DNA from: Legionella fallonii LLAP-10
GTDB taxonomy: Bacteria; Pseudomonadota; Gammaproteobacteria; Legionellales; Legionellaceae
Direction: 5' to 3'
NCBI RefSeq assembly: GCF_000953135.1
Contig: NZ_LN614827.1
Location: 1,951,001 to 2,015,000, forward strand
DNA: 64,000 nt
Position numbers and translations under genes: made by a program. The first letter of the stretch is position 1. Every line of letters begins with the position of its first letter. Below, piece by piece: positions 45,636 to 54,764 of this stretch. The notes beneath the pieces are model-generated. The model was not told the origin of the DNA. It did not search any database and saw only the letters and a list, made by a program, of their open reading frames with translations.

Positions 45636-46934
45636 CTAAAAATACATAAACTCCTCTCTATCCTCTTGATCCTCCTCACATTGCTCTTCATTCATCGTTT
45701 CAGCTTTACCAAAAAAACAATCACGAAGCGAGCCAATAGTTCCAGTAATACTCGGTACTATCTTTGACGCTGCTTTAGTACCCCTATTAAAAAGAGACGA
45801 TAAAGAATCCATTAAAGTATTGGTAGACGCAGCCATTTCTTCTCCCCAAAAAGAGCCGTACATAGTTCCGCACGTATTCGCAGCTAAAAAAGCGATTAAA
45901 TAGATAGATTTATTCAGTGCCTGCTCATCTCCATATAAGGTATATAAACTCATGAAAATACCGGATACGTTAGAGAGTATTCTGAGTATTTTAAATAGCT
46001 GAGCGCTTTCATGTCGATCACTCAATTGCGCTATACATTCGCCCAAGATCAAACCATTAGATAAAAACACATTGCTTTCATTCATGCAATAACGTACTAC
46101 TAACCCCATAACTAACGAGATGCTATAGGATGTATCTTTGTCCAAGCCCACCCCATCTAAATGAGATAAATAAGAGGAAAGTGCGCTTTCCATACAGCCA
46201 TTCAAGATCCCTTTACAACAGGCATTGAAATAATGGGACATTGAAAAAGGGGGAAACTGATATAAAGCCGTACAAATTTGATTATCCATAGGTCCTGGTA
46301 ATATCCCATAATCTTGGTCGCCACAATATTCTGGTATAGTGCAATTATTTAGTGGCGACCGAAGCTCTTCGGTATAGCCCATCACCGAACAACCTAAACC
46401 TTGCTCTGCTACCTTTAATCGTTGTTTAATGGTTTCAACCTCATGAATGTGATCTAAACCAAGGGCATGCCCTATTTCATGCACATAAGTTTTCACTTGA
46501 AATGGAGTAGCTAACGTACTAGGCAGACAAACTAAAACCTGATTAAAATAGCTCCCAGATATGTCAAAGTAGGTTATTCCACTTGCGCTAATGTCTTTAT
46601 TAGTGAGATTGTCACAAGCAATTAAAACGATACCCTGCTGGCCAGCATCTAATTGCTCCACGTAATTAAACTTAATATTATTGCCGCAAGCAGTGACCCA
46701 CAGTGTTAAAATATCCTGCACTTTACTGCGAACCAATTCGTTTAATGACGAAATAGCTGCCTTTGTAAAATCTTGGCGTAAATCTTTTTCTAACAGAGGA
46801 GGCATGGATTTTAAATCGAATGTATAATTGATTGTTGTTGCTGAGGAATGAGGCTCTTTTTCCCATTTAGCCAATATAACTTTAGAAAACTCGTCAGCAG
46901 TAATTGAACATAATTGTTCCATTTTCTGTTTCAT
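45636..46934 (-). CDS. Metzincin metalloprotease, Dot/Icm effector candidate
   Basis: A 432-aa protein with the zinc motif HEIGHALGLDH (His152, Glu153, His156, Gly159, His162) and the Met-turn CSVMGY (Met185), both diagnostic of metzincins. It has no signal peptide, which is odd for a metzincin normally secreted to the outside. The C-terminal half (about 230-390) is helical with hydrophobic segments (YLIAFLAANTCGTMYGSFW). The tail NEEQCEEDQEDREEFMYF is a strong E-block followed by hydrophobics, the known type IV secretion signal pattern. I infer a protease injected into the host. The start may be this ATG or the Met at residue 5. Confidence 0.82.
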   Translation of the reverse strand: MKQKMEQLCSITADEFSKVILAKWEKEPHSSATTINYTFDLKSMPPLLEKDLRQDFTKAAISSLNELVRSKVQDILTLWVTACGNNIKFNYVEQLDAGQQGIVLIACDNLTNKDISASGITYFDISGSYFNQVLVCLPSTLATPFQVKTYVHEIGHALGLDHIHEVETIKQRLKVAEQGLGCSVMGYTEELRSPLNNCTIPEYCGDQDYGILPGPMDNQICTALYQFPPFSMSHYFNACCKGILNGCMESALSSYLSHLDGVGLDKDTSYSISLVMGLVVRYCMNESNVFLSNGLILGECIAQLSDRHESAQLFKILRILSNVSGIFMSLYTLYGDEQALNKSIYLIAFLAANTCGTMYGSFWGEEMAASTNTLMDSLSSLFNRGTKAASKIVPSITGTIGSLRDCFFGKAETMNEEQCEEDQEDREEFMYF

Positions 46935-47060
46935 ATAAAGACCAAATAACTATTAACTTGTTCGTATTTTATGCTGTTCATATTAAGGTTATATTAACTG
47001 CTTATAAACTGTATAAAAAATTATTAAATTTCTTCAAAAACTCGATACAAAAAGAGAAGT

Positions 47061-47145
47061 GAGAGGAAAAATGAAGCGCAAAATCGGGGTGTACACGAAT
47101 TCGAGCGCCGTATCGACGAAGCAATTAGAGTTTCCGAAGAGGTCT
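47061..47145 (-). repeat. Dispersed repeat family A, intergenic copy
   Basis: AAATGAAGCGCAAA, GGTGTACACGAA, TCGAGCGCC, TCGACGAAGCAA and CCGAAGAGGTCT match the copies at 61208-61328 and 5433-5541. Read on the minus strand it encodes IDLFGNSNCFVDTALEF. It begins exactly at the stop codon of the protease fragment. Confidence 0.8.
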
Positions 47146-47440
47146 ATTCTATAAACCGTGCGGTTGGTACGATTTGCTCAATCCACTGCTGTACCTCACT
47201 GACTCGTGGAAACCATGAAATATCACCATAAGCAGCATTACCACTCCCATCAGAATTAATTCTTGCAATGGACCAACCATTTTTAGTATGAATCCATGCA
47301 GGACCACCGCTGTTTCCCGAACCAAGAATTCCGGCAAGTAGAGTGATAGGCATGGTAATACCATGAGCCTCAAGTGGATTAGGTATAGATCCATCTTCTT
47401 TGGGCACCCAAATTCCCAAATAATTTCCTGCATCACCAGA
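47144..47440 (-). pseudogene. Trypsin-like serine protease remnant, 5'-truncated
   Basis: About 98 codons of the C-terminal part of an S1-family protease: GSGNSGGPAWIHTKNGWSIA contains the catalytic Ser motif (GNSGGP), followed by a short WFPRVSEVQQWI end helix. There is no start; the frame opens right at the edge of a family C repeat (upstream TAG in that repeat) and closes at a family A repeat. The His and Asp of the triad are absent. It looks like a gene cut by events at two repeats. Confidence 0.75.
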
Positions 47441-47526
47441 TCTCTAGTCATTAATCCTGTGCCTGAATTTGGAGATCCCTCGCTTCGTTCGGGATGACAT
47501 TTTTACCGGGGTTATTGAGACGCTAC
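47439..47526. repeat. Family C repeat, right half
   Basis: It matches the right half of 36504-36638 from a CATTA..CTGTGCCTGA block through CTTCGTTCGGGATGACATTT to the terminal TTATTGAGACGCTAC (the full copy reads TTATTGAGAAGTTAC). The left half is missing, and the protease remnant starts where it should be. Confidence 0.8.
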
Positions 47527-47711
47527 ATTTTGTTCTACTAGCTTAAAACGCTTATTATCCAAGGATAGCATAAAATAAGGATGTGCCCTGGCCAAATTGA
47601 ACCATTGAAAATCACTATTTTTACCGTAAAATACCGATACTCGTTTCGATTAGCTGAACTATTTTGTTATCAACGCAATTAAAAAATAGCTCAATAGATG
47701 GAGAGAACTAA

Positions 47712-49019
47712 TTGGCATATCTAATTAGATGGTCCCCTTTTGCCCCTATAGCGGCTTGGGTACAGCTGTTTCTTATAGGAACATTGCTCTTATTTCCCAT
47801 AAGTTCTACAGCAAAAAGTGTTTGCTTGGCATTGTCTGTGGGTACTATTTTATTTACGCCCGACTTCTTAAGGGATTTAAAGACCTTGTTGGCCACCTCT
47901 TGGTGTAAAGCAGCCTTATTGTTGTTTGGTATTGCAGTTATTTTTTGCTGGTGGAGTCCTGCAACTTTTGCCCAAAAAGCTGTTGGCATTGAAAAATACA
48001 GTAAATTACTCTATTTGCCTATTCTTGTCGTTGGGTTTCAAAATGCGACTACAAGACGACTCAGCCTCCATGCTTTTTTGGTAGCTATGATCATTACCTG
48101 TGCTCTATCCATCTTCAAATTCCATGGTTATTTGCAATTCTTGACCTTAAATCCAGATAATGTCTTTCGTAATCATATCATGACAGGATTTATGGTTGCT
48201 TTTGCTGCCTATATTTCTTTTTTATTCAGCTACCGCAACCAAAAACGAGCACGACTCACTTATGGCTTGCTAGGTCTTATTTTCACCTATCAAACTCTTT
48301 TTGTAAGCGGGAGCCGTACTGGCTATGTCATCTATTTATTAATCATGATGATTTTGGTTTTACAGCTATGTACTTGGCGACAAGCAATAGCAGGCATCTT
48401 AATCATTGGCACATTATTTTCTGTTAGTTATTTTACAAGTTCCGTCATGAAAACGCGCGTTAATGGTATTGCGCAACAAATTAAAGAATATAAGAATAAT
48501 CAAAAGGATACTGATTTGGGGCTTCGGTTGCAGTTTCACAATTACGCCCACAAATTATTCAATAAACATCCAATATTAGGAAATGGTACAGCCAGCTTTA
48601 CTTATTATTTTAATAAAGAAAAACCTATAGCATTCTGGACATGGAATCTGTTAGAACCACATAGTCAATATTGGCTGGTTGCTAGCGAATTTGGTATATT
48701 AGGTCTTGGAGCATTACTGTACTTCTTTTTCTGTTGCATTCAAGCAAGCAGAAAATTAAATGAGATGAAATTCCTTGCTTTCGCCATGATAATTCCCTTC
48801 ATGATAGGAAACTTATCCGATTCTTTGTTGTTTTACTCAGGTTCTGGCTACTTTTTTATTTTCTTCATGGCTCTCTTTCTTGGCGAGGAACTTGAAATTA
48901 AGAATGAGAAAAAGTGTGCGAGCATTGATGTTCCTCTATGCAAGCCAGATGTGGATTTAAAAACAGAGCAGTTAATAAGTAGGTCAAGCAACCAATTGCC
49001 CGACGTTGTTGTACACTAA
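47712..49019 (+). CDS. O-antigen ligase/polymerase-like membrane protein
   Basis: A 435-aa protein with about 10-12 membrane segments and a periplasmic loop near 260-325. The Wzy_C-type core is visible: FVSGSRTGYVIYLLIM, and in the large loop GLRLQFHNYAHKLFNKHPIL with LEPHSQYWLVASEFGILGLGALLY, where the His/Arg residues are typical of WaaL. WaaL joins O-antigen to lipid A-core at the periplasmic face. The TTG start is supported by GGAGAGAAC upstream. Being the first gene of the glycan locus, it could also act as a polymerase. Confidence 0.85.
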   Translation: MAYLIRWSPFAPIAAWVQLFLIGTLLLFPISSTAKSVCLALSVGTILFTPDFLRDLKTLLATSWCKAALLLFGIAVIFCWWSPATFAQKAVGIEKYSKLLYLPILVVGFQNATTRRLSLHAFLVAMIITCALSIFKFHGYLQFLTLNPDNVFRNHIMTGFMVAFAAYISFLFSYRNQKRARLTYGLLGLIFTYQTLFVSGSRTGYVIYLLIMMILVLQLCTWRQAIAGILIIGTLFSVSYFTSSVMKTRVNGIAQQIKEYKNNQKDTDLGLRLQFHNYAHKLFNKHPILGNGTASFTYYFNKEKPIAFWTWNLLEPHSQYWLVASEFGILGLGALLYFFFCCIQASRKLNEMKFLAFAMIIPFMIGNLSDSLLFYSGSGYFFIFFMALFLGEELEIKNEKKCASIDVPLCKPDVDLKTEQLISRSSNQLPDVVVH

Positions 49020-49083
49020 AGAGCAATATTTCAACTACTCATAACCACACTCTTCTAGGTATTTTGTCGGCCAATTGGTTGCC

Positions 49084-49227
49084 CAATGGTGCTACCTTAA
49101 TAAAAGGAAGAAAAAATCGTAGCCCGTATTAGTGCAGCATAATACGGGAATACCCTAGCTCAGTGCACTGAAATCCCGGATTACGCTGCGCTCATCCAGG
49201 CTACAAAAACTTAAGGTAGCGCCATTG
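49084..49227. mobile_element. 144-bp inverted-repeat element (MITE-like), copy 2
   Basis: It has the same length as copy 1 at 20625-20768, with two differences by eye (AAAAGGAAG for AAAATGAAG, ATCGTAG for ATCCTAG). A 12-bp direct repeat, CAATTGGTTGCC, flanks it (49072-49083 and 49230-49241). Joining the flanks restores a GTCGG...CAATTGGTTGCCCGAC palindrome, the same hairpin type seen at 3331 and 57229. It lies between the ligase and sugar-transferase genes. Confidence 0.88.
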
Positions 49228-49358
49228 GGCAATTGGTTGCCCGACCTATACAAGCTGAGGAAAATATTATTGAAGGTTAGCTGTCATCCTTTGCTTCACC
49301 TTCCAATTAGTCTTAGTTAAAGAGCCTAAGTGCCGCGACTTGTAAGGATTAGATTAAT

Positions 49359-49958
49359 CTAATCTAAATCATTACCTGTAAACTTCTCGGCACTGACGCT
49401 TCCTTTGCTAGTAATACCCTCTTGCATGAACACTTTTTTGATTGTTAAAAATAAAATTTTTATATCTAACCATAAAGAATGATTATCTACATACCAAACA
49501 TCCAAATTAAATTTGTCCTGCCACTCTAGAGCATTGCGTCCACTAACTTGAGTTAGGCCTGTAATTCCTGGTTTTAATTCATGGCGTCTTGCTTGTTGTT
49601 TATTATAAAGAGGTAAATACTCAGTTAATAAGGGTCTAGGACCCACCAGGCTCATTTCGCCCTTAATCACGTTCCATAACTCAGGAAGCTCATCTAAGCT
49701 AGAAGCTCGTAAAAATTTACCTAATCGTGTCATGCGATAAGAATCAGCGATCACATTACCATCGTGATCAGTAATCTCCTGCATGGTTCTAAATTTAATT
49801 ATTTGAAAAATTTTTCCATGTAGCCCCGGGCGACTCTGGCGGAAAAAAATAGGAGCCCCCAAATTGCAGCGAACCAAAAGCGCTACCAAAAAGAGGATAG
49901 GTAACAGAAAAATTAATAAAGTACCTGCAATAAGAATATCAAATATACGTTTAACCAA
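49359..49958 (-). CDS. Initiating sugar-phosphate transferase, PglC/WcaJ family
   Basis: A 199-aa bacterial sugar transferase that puts the first phospho-sugar on undecaprenyl phosphate at the inner membrane. One N-terminal re-entrant or membrane helix (about 5-30) is followed by FFRQSRPGLHGKIFQIIKFRTM, the catalytic Asp-Glu in ASSLDELPELWNVIKGEMSLVGPRP, and KPGITGLTQVSGRN. The small size is like PglC. The TTG start has AGAGGATAGG upstream. It runs opposite to the rest of the glycan locus. Confidence 0.92.
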   Translation of the reverse strand: MVKRIFDILIAGTLLIFLLPILFLVALLVRCNLGAPIFFRQSRPGLHGKIFQIIKFRTMQEITDHDGNVIADSYRMTRLGKFLRASSLDELPELWNVIKGEMSLVGPRPLLTEYLPLYNKQQARRHELKPGITGLTQVSGRNALEWQDKFNLDVWYVDNHSLWLDIKILFLTIKKVFMQEGITSKGSVSAEKFTGNDLD

Positions 49959-50190
49959 AGACCTATCCTCTTCTGTAATAGCAATGACAAATGACGAAAT
50001 AAAAAAGTACCAGCTCTCTGATCAAAGAACCAAACGGACAATAATATCATATGATGTCAATCTATTCATGACAATCTATTCTAGATTTCTTAAAAATTAA
50101 CCAGATAAAGTATAAAAATTCTTTACAATTACCTACCTTTTATGAGGTAATTGCGTCTCTCATTATCCTGCCCATTTTGTTGTAGATATT

Positions 50191-51609
50191 ATGGATAATT
50201 ATAAAATACCAAAACTAAAAATTTGCTATATCCTTTCCACCACCGAAGGTGGAACTTGGGCTTTTGAACAGTTGCGCGATTTACGCAATCATTATGGTTA
50301 TGATGTTTCTGTAGTTTTAAGCGGAGACACTGGTACCTTAGTTGATAAATTTAAATCCGAATCCATCCCGGTTCATGCCGCTGATTTTGATTTTATGCGC
50401 CCATCAGATCTCTTTCGTTTACCTATTAAAATTTTGAACTTAATAAAGTTTCTACGCAAAAATCGATTTGATGTAACACAAACCCATCTATTCCCTTCCA
50501 TGGTCATAGGCCGTCTTGCTAGTTGGGTTGCCGATGTACCGATACGTCTGTCGATGATTGCAGGCCCCTTTCACTTAGAGGCAGAAACGCCACGATGGAT
50601 AGATAAAGCAACAGCCAAGATGGATACAGCTATCTTGCCTTCGTGCGAGTATTCTCGTCAGCTTTATCTTAAAATGGGAATACCTGAACAGCGCCTGGCG
50701 GTGGTTTACTATGGCCCAGACGAGCGCTTTTTCGATGCAAGTACAACCCTTCCTGCCGGTCTACGCCAAGAATTTGGTTGGTCTGAGGATACGCCATTAA
50801 TTGGCATGATTGCTTATTTTTATCCTAAATTAGGTGCAAACCGTTGGACCCCTCCAGCACTTCATGGAAAAGCAATTAAAGGCCATGAAGATTTAATTCG
50901 AGCGGCCCCCATTGTGCTTCGAGAGTTTCCTAACGCCAAATTTCTTTTAGTTGGAAGTGGTTGGGGAGAGCAAGGAGTAGAGCTTATGCATTCCATGCAA
51001 TCATTAGTGAAAGAACTAGGGTTGCAAGAGAGTGTTATTTTTACCGGGCATAGAACAGATGTACCGAGAATTTATAGAGATCTCGATGTGTCAGTCCAAG
51101 CCTCGTTAAATGAAAACTTAGGGGGCACTATTGAAGCCCTTTTAATGGAGTGTCCCACAGTAGTCACTCGCGTCGGCGGATTAGTAGATACAGTACTGGA
51201 TGGCAAAACAGGCATACAGGTTAATCCAGCTGATTCGGTTGATCTAGCCCAAGGTATCTTACGTCTCTTACGTGATCCTGCCTCGGCACAATCATTAGGC
51301 AAGGCAGGACGAGCCAGAATGCTCGAATATTTTACACTTAAATCGACAGTGAAAGAACTCGATAAACTGTATCAAAGTCTTTATGCATCTCATAACAAAG
51401 GTTATAGAGTCTCTCTGTCTTCCATTCGTCTCCTTCTAGGAGGTCTATTCGGCTTTTTTATTACATTAAGATTTTTCTTTTTAGACATTTGGTTACTTCC
51501 TCGCTTGCATCCAGAAAATGTATCTTTTCCAAAGAAACTACTTTATACGCTCTATTCCTTTATAGGACGTTTGTTAATTAAAGTTGTATGGCGTCCATGG
51601 AAAAGGTAA
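50191..51609 (+). CDS. Glycosyltransferase family 4 protein
   Basis: A 472-aa GT-B glycosyltransferase. The N-terminal domain has ICYILSTTEGGTWAFEQLRDL. The C-terminal GT1 domain has IGMIAYFYP, FLLVGSGWGEQGVELM, VIFTGHRTDVPRIYRDLDVSVQAS and the retaining E-x7-E loop in NENLGGTIEALLMECPTVVTRVGG. An unusual extension of about 60 residues follows, with hydrophobic segments (LLLGGLFGFFITLRFFFLDIW) that could bind the membrane. It probably adds a sugar to the lipid-linked glycan. Confidence 0.9.
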   Translation: MDNYKIPKLKICYILSTTEGGTWAFEQLRDLRNHYGYDVSVVLSGDTGTLVDKFKSESIPVHAADFDFMRPSDLFRLPIKILNLIKFLRKNRFDVTQTHLFPSMVIGRLASWVADVPIRLSMIAGPFHLEAETPRWIDKATAKMDTAILPSCEYSRQLYLKMGIPEQRLAVVYYGPDERFFDASTTLPAGLRQEFGWSEDTPLIGMIAYFYPKLGANRWTPPALHGKAIKGHEDLIRAAPIVLREFPNAKFLLVGSGWGEQGVELMHSMQSLVKELGLQESVIFTGHRTDVPRIYRDLDVSVQASLNENLGGTIEALLMECPTVVTRVGGLVDTVLDGKTGIQVNPADSVDLAQGILRLLRDPASAQSLGKAGRARMLEYFTLKSTVKELDKLYQSLYASHNKGYRVSLSSIRLLLGGLFGFFITLRFFFLDIWLLPRLHPENVSFPKKLLYTLYSFIGRLLIKVVWRPWKR

Positions 51610-51732
51610 TTCAGTTTTTACTACAAAGCCTTATTCCCAAAGGCGCCAACCAAGCAATTATGAATAATGCTACATTAGAGCCCTGTTCTGGATTGCTTCA
51701 CTGCGTTGGTAATGACGATAGAACTGAAGATA

Positions 51733-53751
51733 ATGGCATTAAATTATCGTAAGGATATAGATGGAATCAGAGCCATTGCTGTTTTAGCAGTGGTTCTTTT
51801 TCATGCATTTCCCAAAGCCATCCCCGGTGGCTTTATTGGAGTCGATGTCTTTTTTGTTCTTTCGGGATTTTTAATTTCGACAATCATTTTTCAACAAATA
51901 GCTGAAAAACAGTTTCGCTGGACTACTTTCTACATTAAAAGAATTAATCGACTATTCCCAGCATTAATTATTATTTTATTATGTGCGTTACTTGGTGGGT
52001 ATTTCTTATTATTTGCAGATGAATATCAAAACTTAAGTAAACATATTTTAGGAAGCACTTTCTTTCTCAATAATTTTTTACTTTGGAAAGAAGCCGGATA
52101 TTTTGATGTTACTAATGAGTTCAAACCATTATTACATTTATGGTCATTAGGAATTGAAGAGCAGTTTTATCTCATATGGCCGCTGTTTATCTTGCTGCTC
52201 TGGAATAAAAAACTTAATCCCATGATGGCGATTATTTTAATTGTTTTTTTCTCTTTTTTAATCAATCTCTTAGGTGCCCCACATCATGGTGTTGCTGCAT
52301 TTTACCTTCCACTCTCTCGTTTTTGGGAATTGGGATTAGGCGGTGCTGTAGCTTATGCCACTTCGTTTTATGCTGTTTTTTTTCAAAAAATAACCGATAT
52401 TAATAAAAATTATTCTATTCTATTGAATTTATTAAGTCTTTTGAGCCTTGTTTCTTTAGTGTTTGCTGTTTTTTATTTTAAAAGCACCTTTATTTATCCG
52501 GGCTGGGCGGCTTTATTACCTACTTTCTGCACCGCAATTTTGCTCTGCACTAAGACCTCTTGGGTCAATCGTAATCTCTTAACTAAATCTTTTTTAACAG
52601 GGATAGGTATCATCAGCTATCCTTTATATCTATGGCATTGGGAGTTATTTTCATTTGCACATATTATTCTATCCGGCACACTTCCTCATGCTTTAACACT
52701 TATATTACTCATCCTCAGTTTTTGTCTTGCATGGCTAACCTATTTTTTTGTTGAAAAACCCATACGCTTTTCAGTAAAAGGAAAAAAATATGCCACCTTA
52801 TCAGCCCATATCTCTGCGTTACTCCTATTAGGTTTGGGTGGAACATCCTTTATGATTTATATGAGTAATGGCCTGGAATCAAGAGTACTAGCCCAAACGC
52901 AAAAAAAATTAAATGCAGATATAGTTCATTTTGAACGTTATAAAACTGCAACATATCCCTGCGAGATCACTAATAAGGAAGCCAAAAGCTTAGATTGGTG
53001 TATACAAACGCGTGAAGGTGTTCCCAATAAAGTGATCTGGGGTGATAGCCATGCGGATCATCTTTTACCAGGTTTTTTACGCCATGACCCTAAAAATAAT
53101 TGGCTGTTGCTGGGACAATCCTCTTGCCCTCCACTAATGGGAACTCTAGGCTTTTGGATTGGATTTAAAGACACTTGTGCCAAAACAAATGAAATAGTAT
53201 TAGAAACCATTTTGACCACGCCCTCCATTGATACCGTTGTCCTTGCATCACTAGGCCCTTTTTACATTAGCGATCAAGGCTACGCAATGCAGCATTTAAA
53301 ACAATATTCTCCGGCAAAATTCATATTACAATCAAAAATTAATCCTGAAAATAAAGATAAAGAGACCACCTTTTATGAAGGACTTGAGCTTACTATAAAT
53401 AAATTACGCGCAGCAGGAAAAAAGGTGGTTCTATTTCAGGATATACCTGAAATTCCATTTATGCCTGAACGTTGCTTACACCGCCCATTAGCTCCGCGCA
53501 GCCCTTGTTATATTAATAAAAAAGAAGTCATAGAAAGGCAAAAAAATTACAAAGCATTATTAACCAAATTAAAAGAAAAATACCCAGATATCCTCGTTTT
53601 TAATAGCATTGATGTAATCTGTCCTCAGCAAAGCTGCCCACTTCTCCATAAGCATCATTTAGTTTATAGGGATAGCCATCATCTGAGTATTGCTGGCAGC
53701 CAGTTTATTGGTAAACACTTCATGGACTGGATAAAACAGCAAGCTTCTTAG
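51733..53751 (+). CDS. OafA/YrhL-type O-acyltransferase with SGNH domain
   Basis: A 672-aa fusion. Residues of about 1-370 form an acyltransferase-3 membrane domain with ten or so spans (DGIRAIAVLAVVLFHAFP with the catalytic His, GVDVFFVLSGFLIS, HLWSLGIEEQFYLIWP). Residues 420-670 are a periplasmic SGNH hydrolase domain with GDSHADHLLPG (Ser nucleophile) and DSHHLSIAGSQF (Asp/His). Such proteins O-acetylate surface glycans, as in Legionella LPS. The ATG at 51733 is preferred; upstream ATG/TTG codons at 51706-51712 lack ribosome sites. Confidence 0.92.
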   Translation: MALNYRKDIDGIRAIAVLAVVLFHAFPKAIPGGFIGVDVFFVLSGFLISTIIFQQIAEKQFRWTTFYIKRINRLFPALIIILLCALLGGYFLLFADEYQNLSKHILGSTFFLNNFLLWKEAGYFDVTNEFKPLLHLWSLGIEEQFYLIWPLFILLLWNKKLNPMMAIILIVFFSFLINLLGAPHHGVAAFYLPLSRFWELGLGGAVAYATSFYAVFFQKITDINKNYSILLNLLSLLSLVSLVFAVFYFKSTFIYPGWAALLPTFCTAILLCTKTSWVNRNLLTKSFLTGIGIISYPLYLWHWELFSFAHIILSGTLPHALTLILLILSFCLAWLTYFFVEKPIRFSVKGKKYATLSAHISALLLLGLGGTSFMIYMSNGLESRVLAQTQKKLNADIVHFERYKTATYPCEITNKEAKSLDWCIQTREGVPNKVIWGDSHADHLLPGFLRHDPKNNWLLLGQSSCPPLMGTLGFWIGFKDTCAKTNEIVLETILTTPSIDTVVLASLGPFYISDQGYAMQHLKQYSPAKFILQSKINPENKDKETTFYEGLELTINKLRAAGKKVVLFQDIPEIPFMPERCLHRPLAPRSPCYINKKEVIERQKNYKALLTKLKEKYPDILVFNSIDVICPQQSCPLLHKHHLVYRDSHHLSIAGSQFIGKHFMDWIKQQAS

Positions 53752-53965
53752 TAAAATCTCAATGTGACGCCAATCATCGTGAGTTCCTTTTATCTTATCC
53801 AAAGAAGAAATACGCCCCCCTATCTAGCGAATTTATACCCGATTACTGTACAAAAATATAATTTCTTCGCCATCTTTCTTGCAAAACTCTTGCAAGTAGA
53901 GCAATACCCTTGATAAAGTACGCTTCTTTTATTTTCTCAATCTCATTATATAGAGAGCTTTTATT

Positions 53966-54754
53966 TTGAACACACGGACTATCCAGGAAGAGATTAAAGC
54001 AATTTTCTTAGATTGGCCTATATGGTTTATGTTAGGAACACAAGATATCAAATTAAGATATAGATGTTCCTCTATTGGCCCTTTCTGGCTGACTATTAAT
54101 ATGGCAGTTACTATCTTCTGCATGAGTTTTTTATACGGCCACTTATTTAGAATAAATACTATAGAATACCTCCCCTATTTAACTTCAGGTATTATTGGCT
54201 GGACTTTTATCTCCTCGTTGATTCTAGAAGGAAGTAATGCTTTTATTGAAGCTGAAAGCTATATAAAAAACCAAGATTTATTCACTTCTTTATTCATGAT
54301 GCGTTTATTCTTACGGAATGTAATTATATTTGCGCATAATTTAATTGTATTTATCCCCATCATGTTTTTATGTCATATAGGCCTGAGTTGGAATATTTTA
54401 TTGCTGCTACCCGCGTTAGTTATCATTGGGGTTAATGCAATTGTTTGGGGAACCTTACTCTCTATGATGACGACTCGATATAGGGATTTCAGTCAAATAA
54501 CAAACAGTTTAATGCAAATTGTCTTTTTTTTAACACCAATTATTTGGACACCCGCTTTGTTACCCGAACGATTTCAATGGATAACTGTGTATAACCCTTT
54601 TAATCAATTTCTTAATTTAATTAGAGATCCTTTACTCAATCATGCTTTTAATGGGCAAACGCTTATGATGGTTCTTTTAACTTCCGTTATAGGCTTTTCG
54701 CTCTACAACTATTTTCTGAATCAATATAAAAGCCGTATCGTGTTTTGGTTATAA
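53966..54754 (+). CDS. wzm: ABC-2 polysaccharide exporter permease Wzm
   Basis: A 262-aa ABC-2 type permease with about six membrane helices. Signature: DIKLRYRCSSIGPFWLTINMAVTIFCMSFLYGHLF, the amphipathic LRYRxSxLGPFW motif of Wzm/TagG, and QIVFFLTPIIWTPALLPERFQW. It pairs with Wzt to flip undecaprenyl-linked glycan across the inner membrane. The TTG start is the best available. The ATPase gene starts 10 bp later. Confidence 0.92.
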   Translation: MNTRTIQEEIKAIFLDWPIWFMLGTQDIKLRYRCSSIGPFWLTINMAVTIFCMSFLYGHLFRINTIEYLPYLTSGIIGWTFISSLILEGSNAFIEAESYIKNQDLFTSLFMMRLFLRNVIIFAHNLIVFIPIMFLCHIGLSWNILLLLPALVIIGVNAIVWGTLLSMMTTRYRDFSQITNSLMQIVFFLTPIIWTPALLPERFQWITVYNPFNQFLNLIRDPLLNHAFNGQTLMMVLLTSVIGFSLYNYFLNQYKSRIVFWL

Positions 54755-54764
54755 TGGAGTTTCA

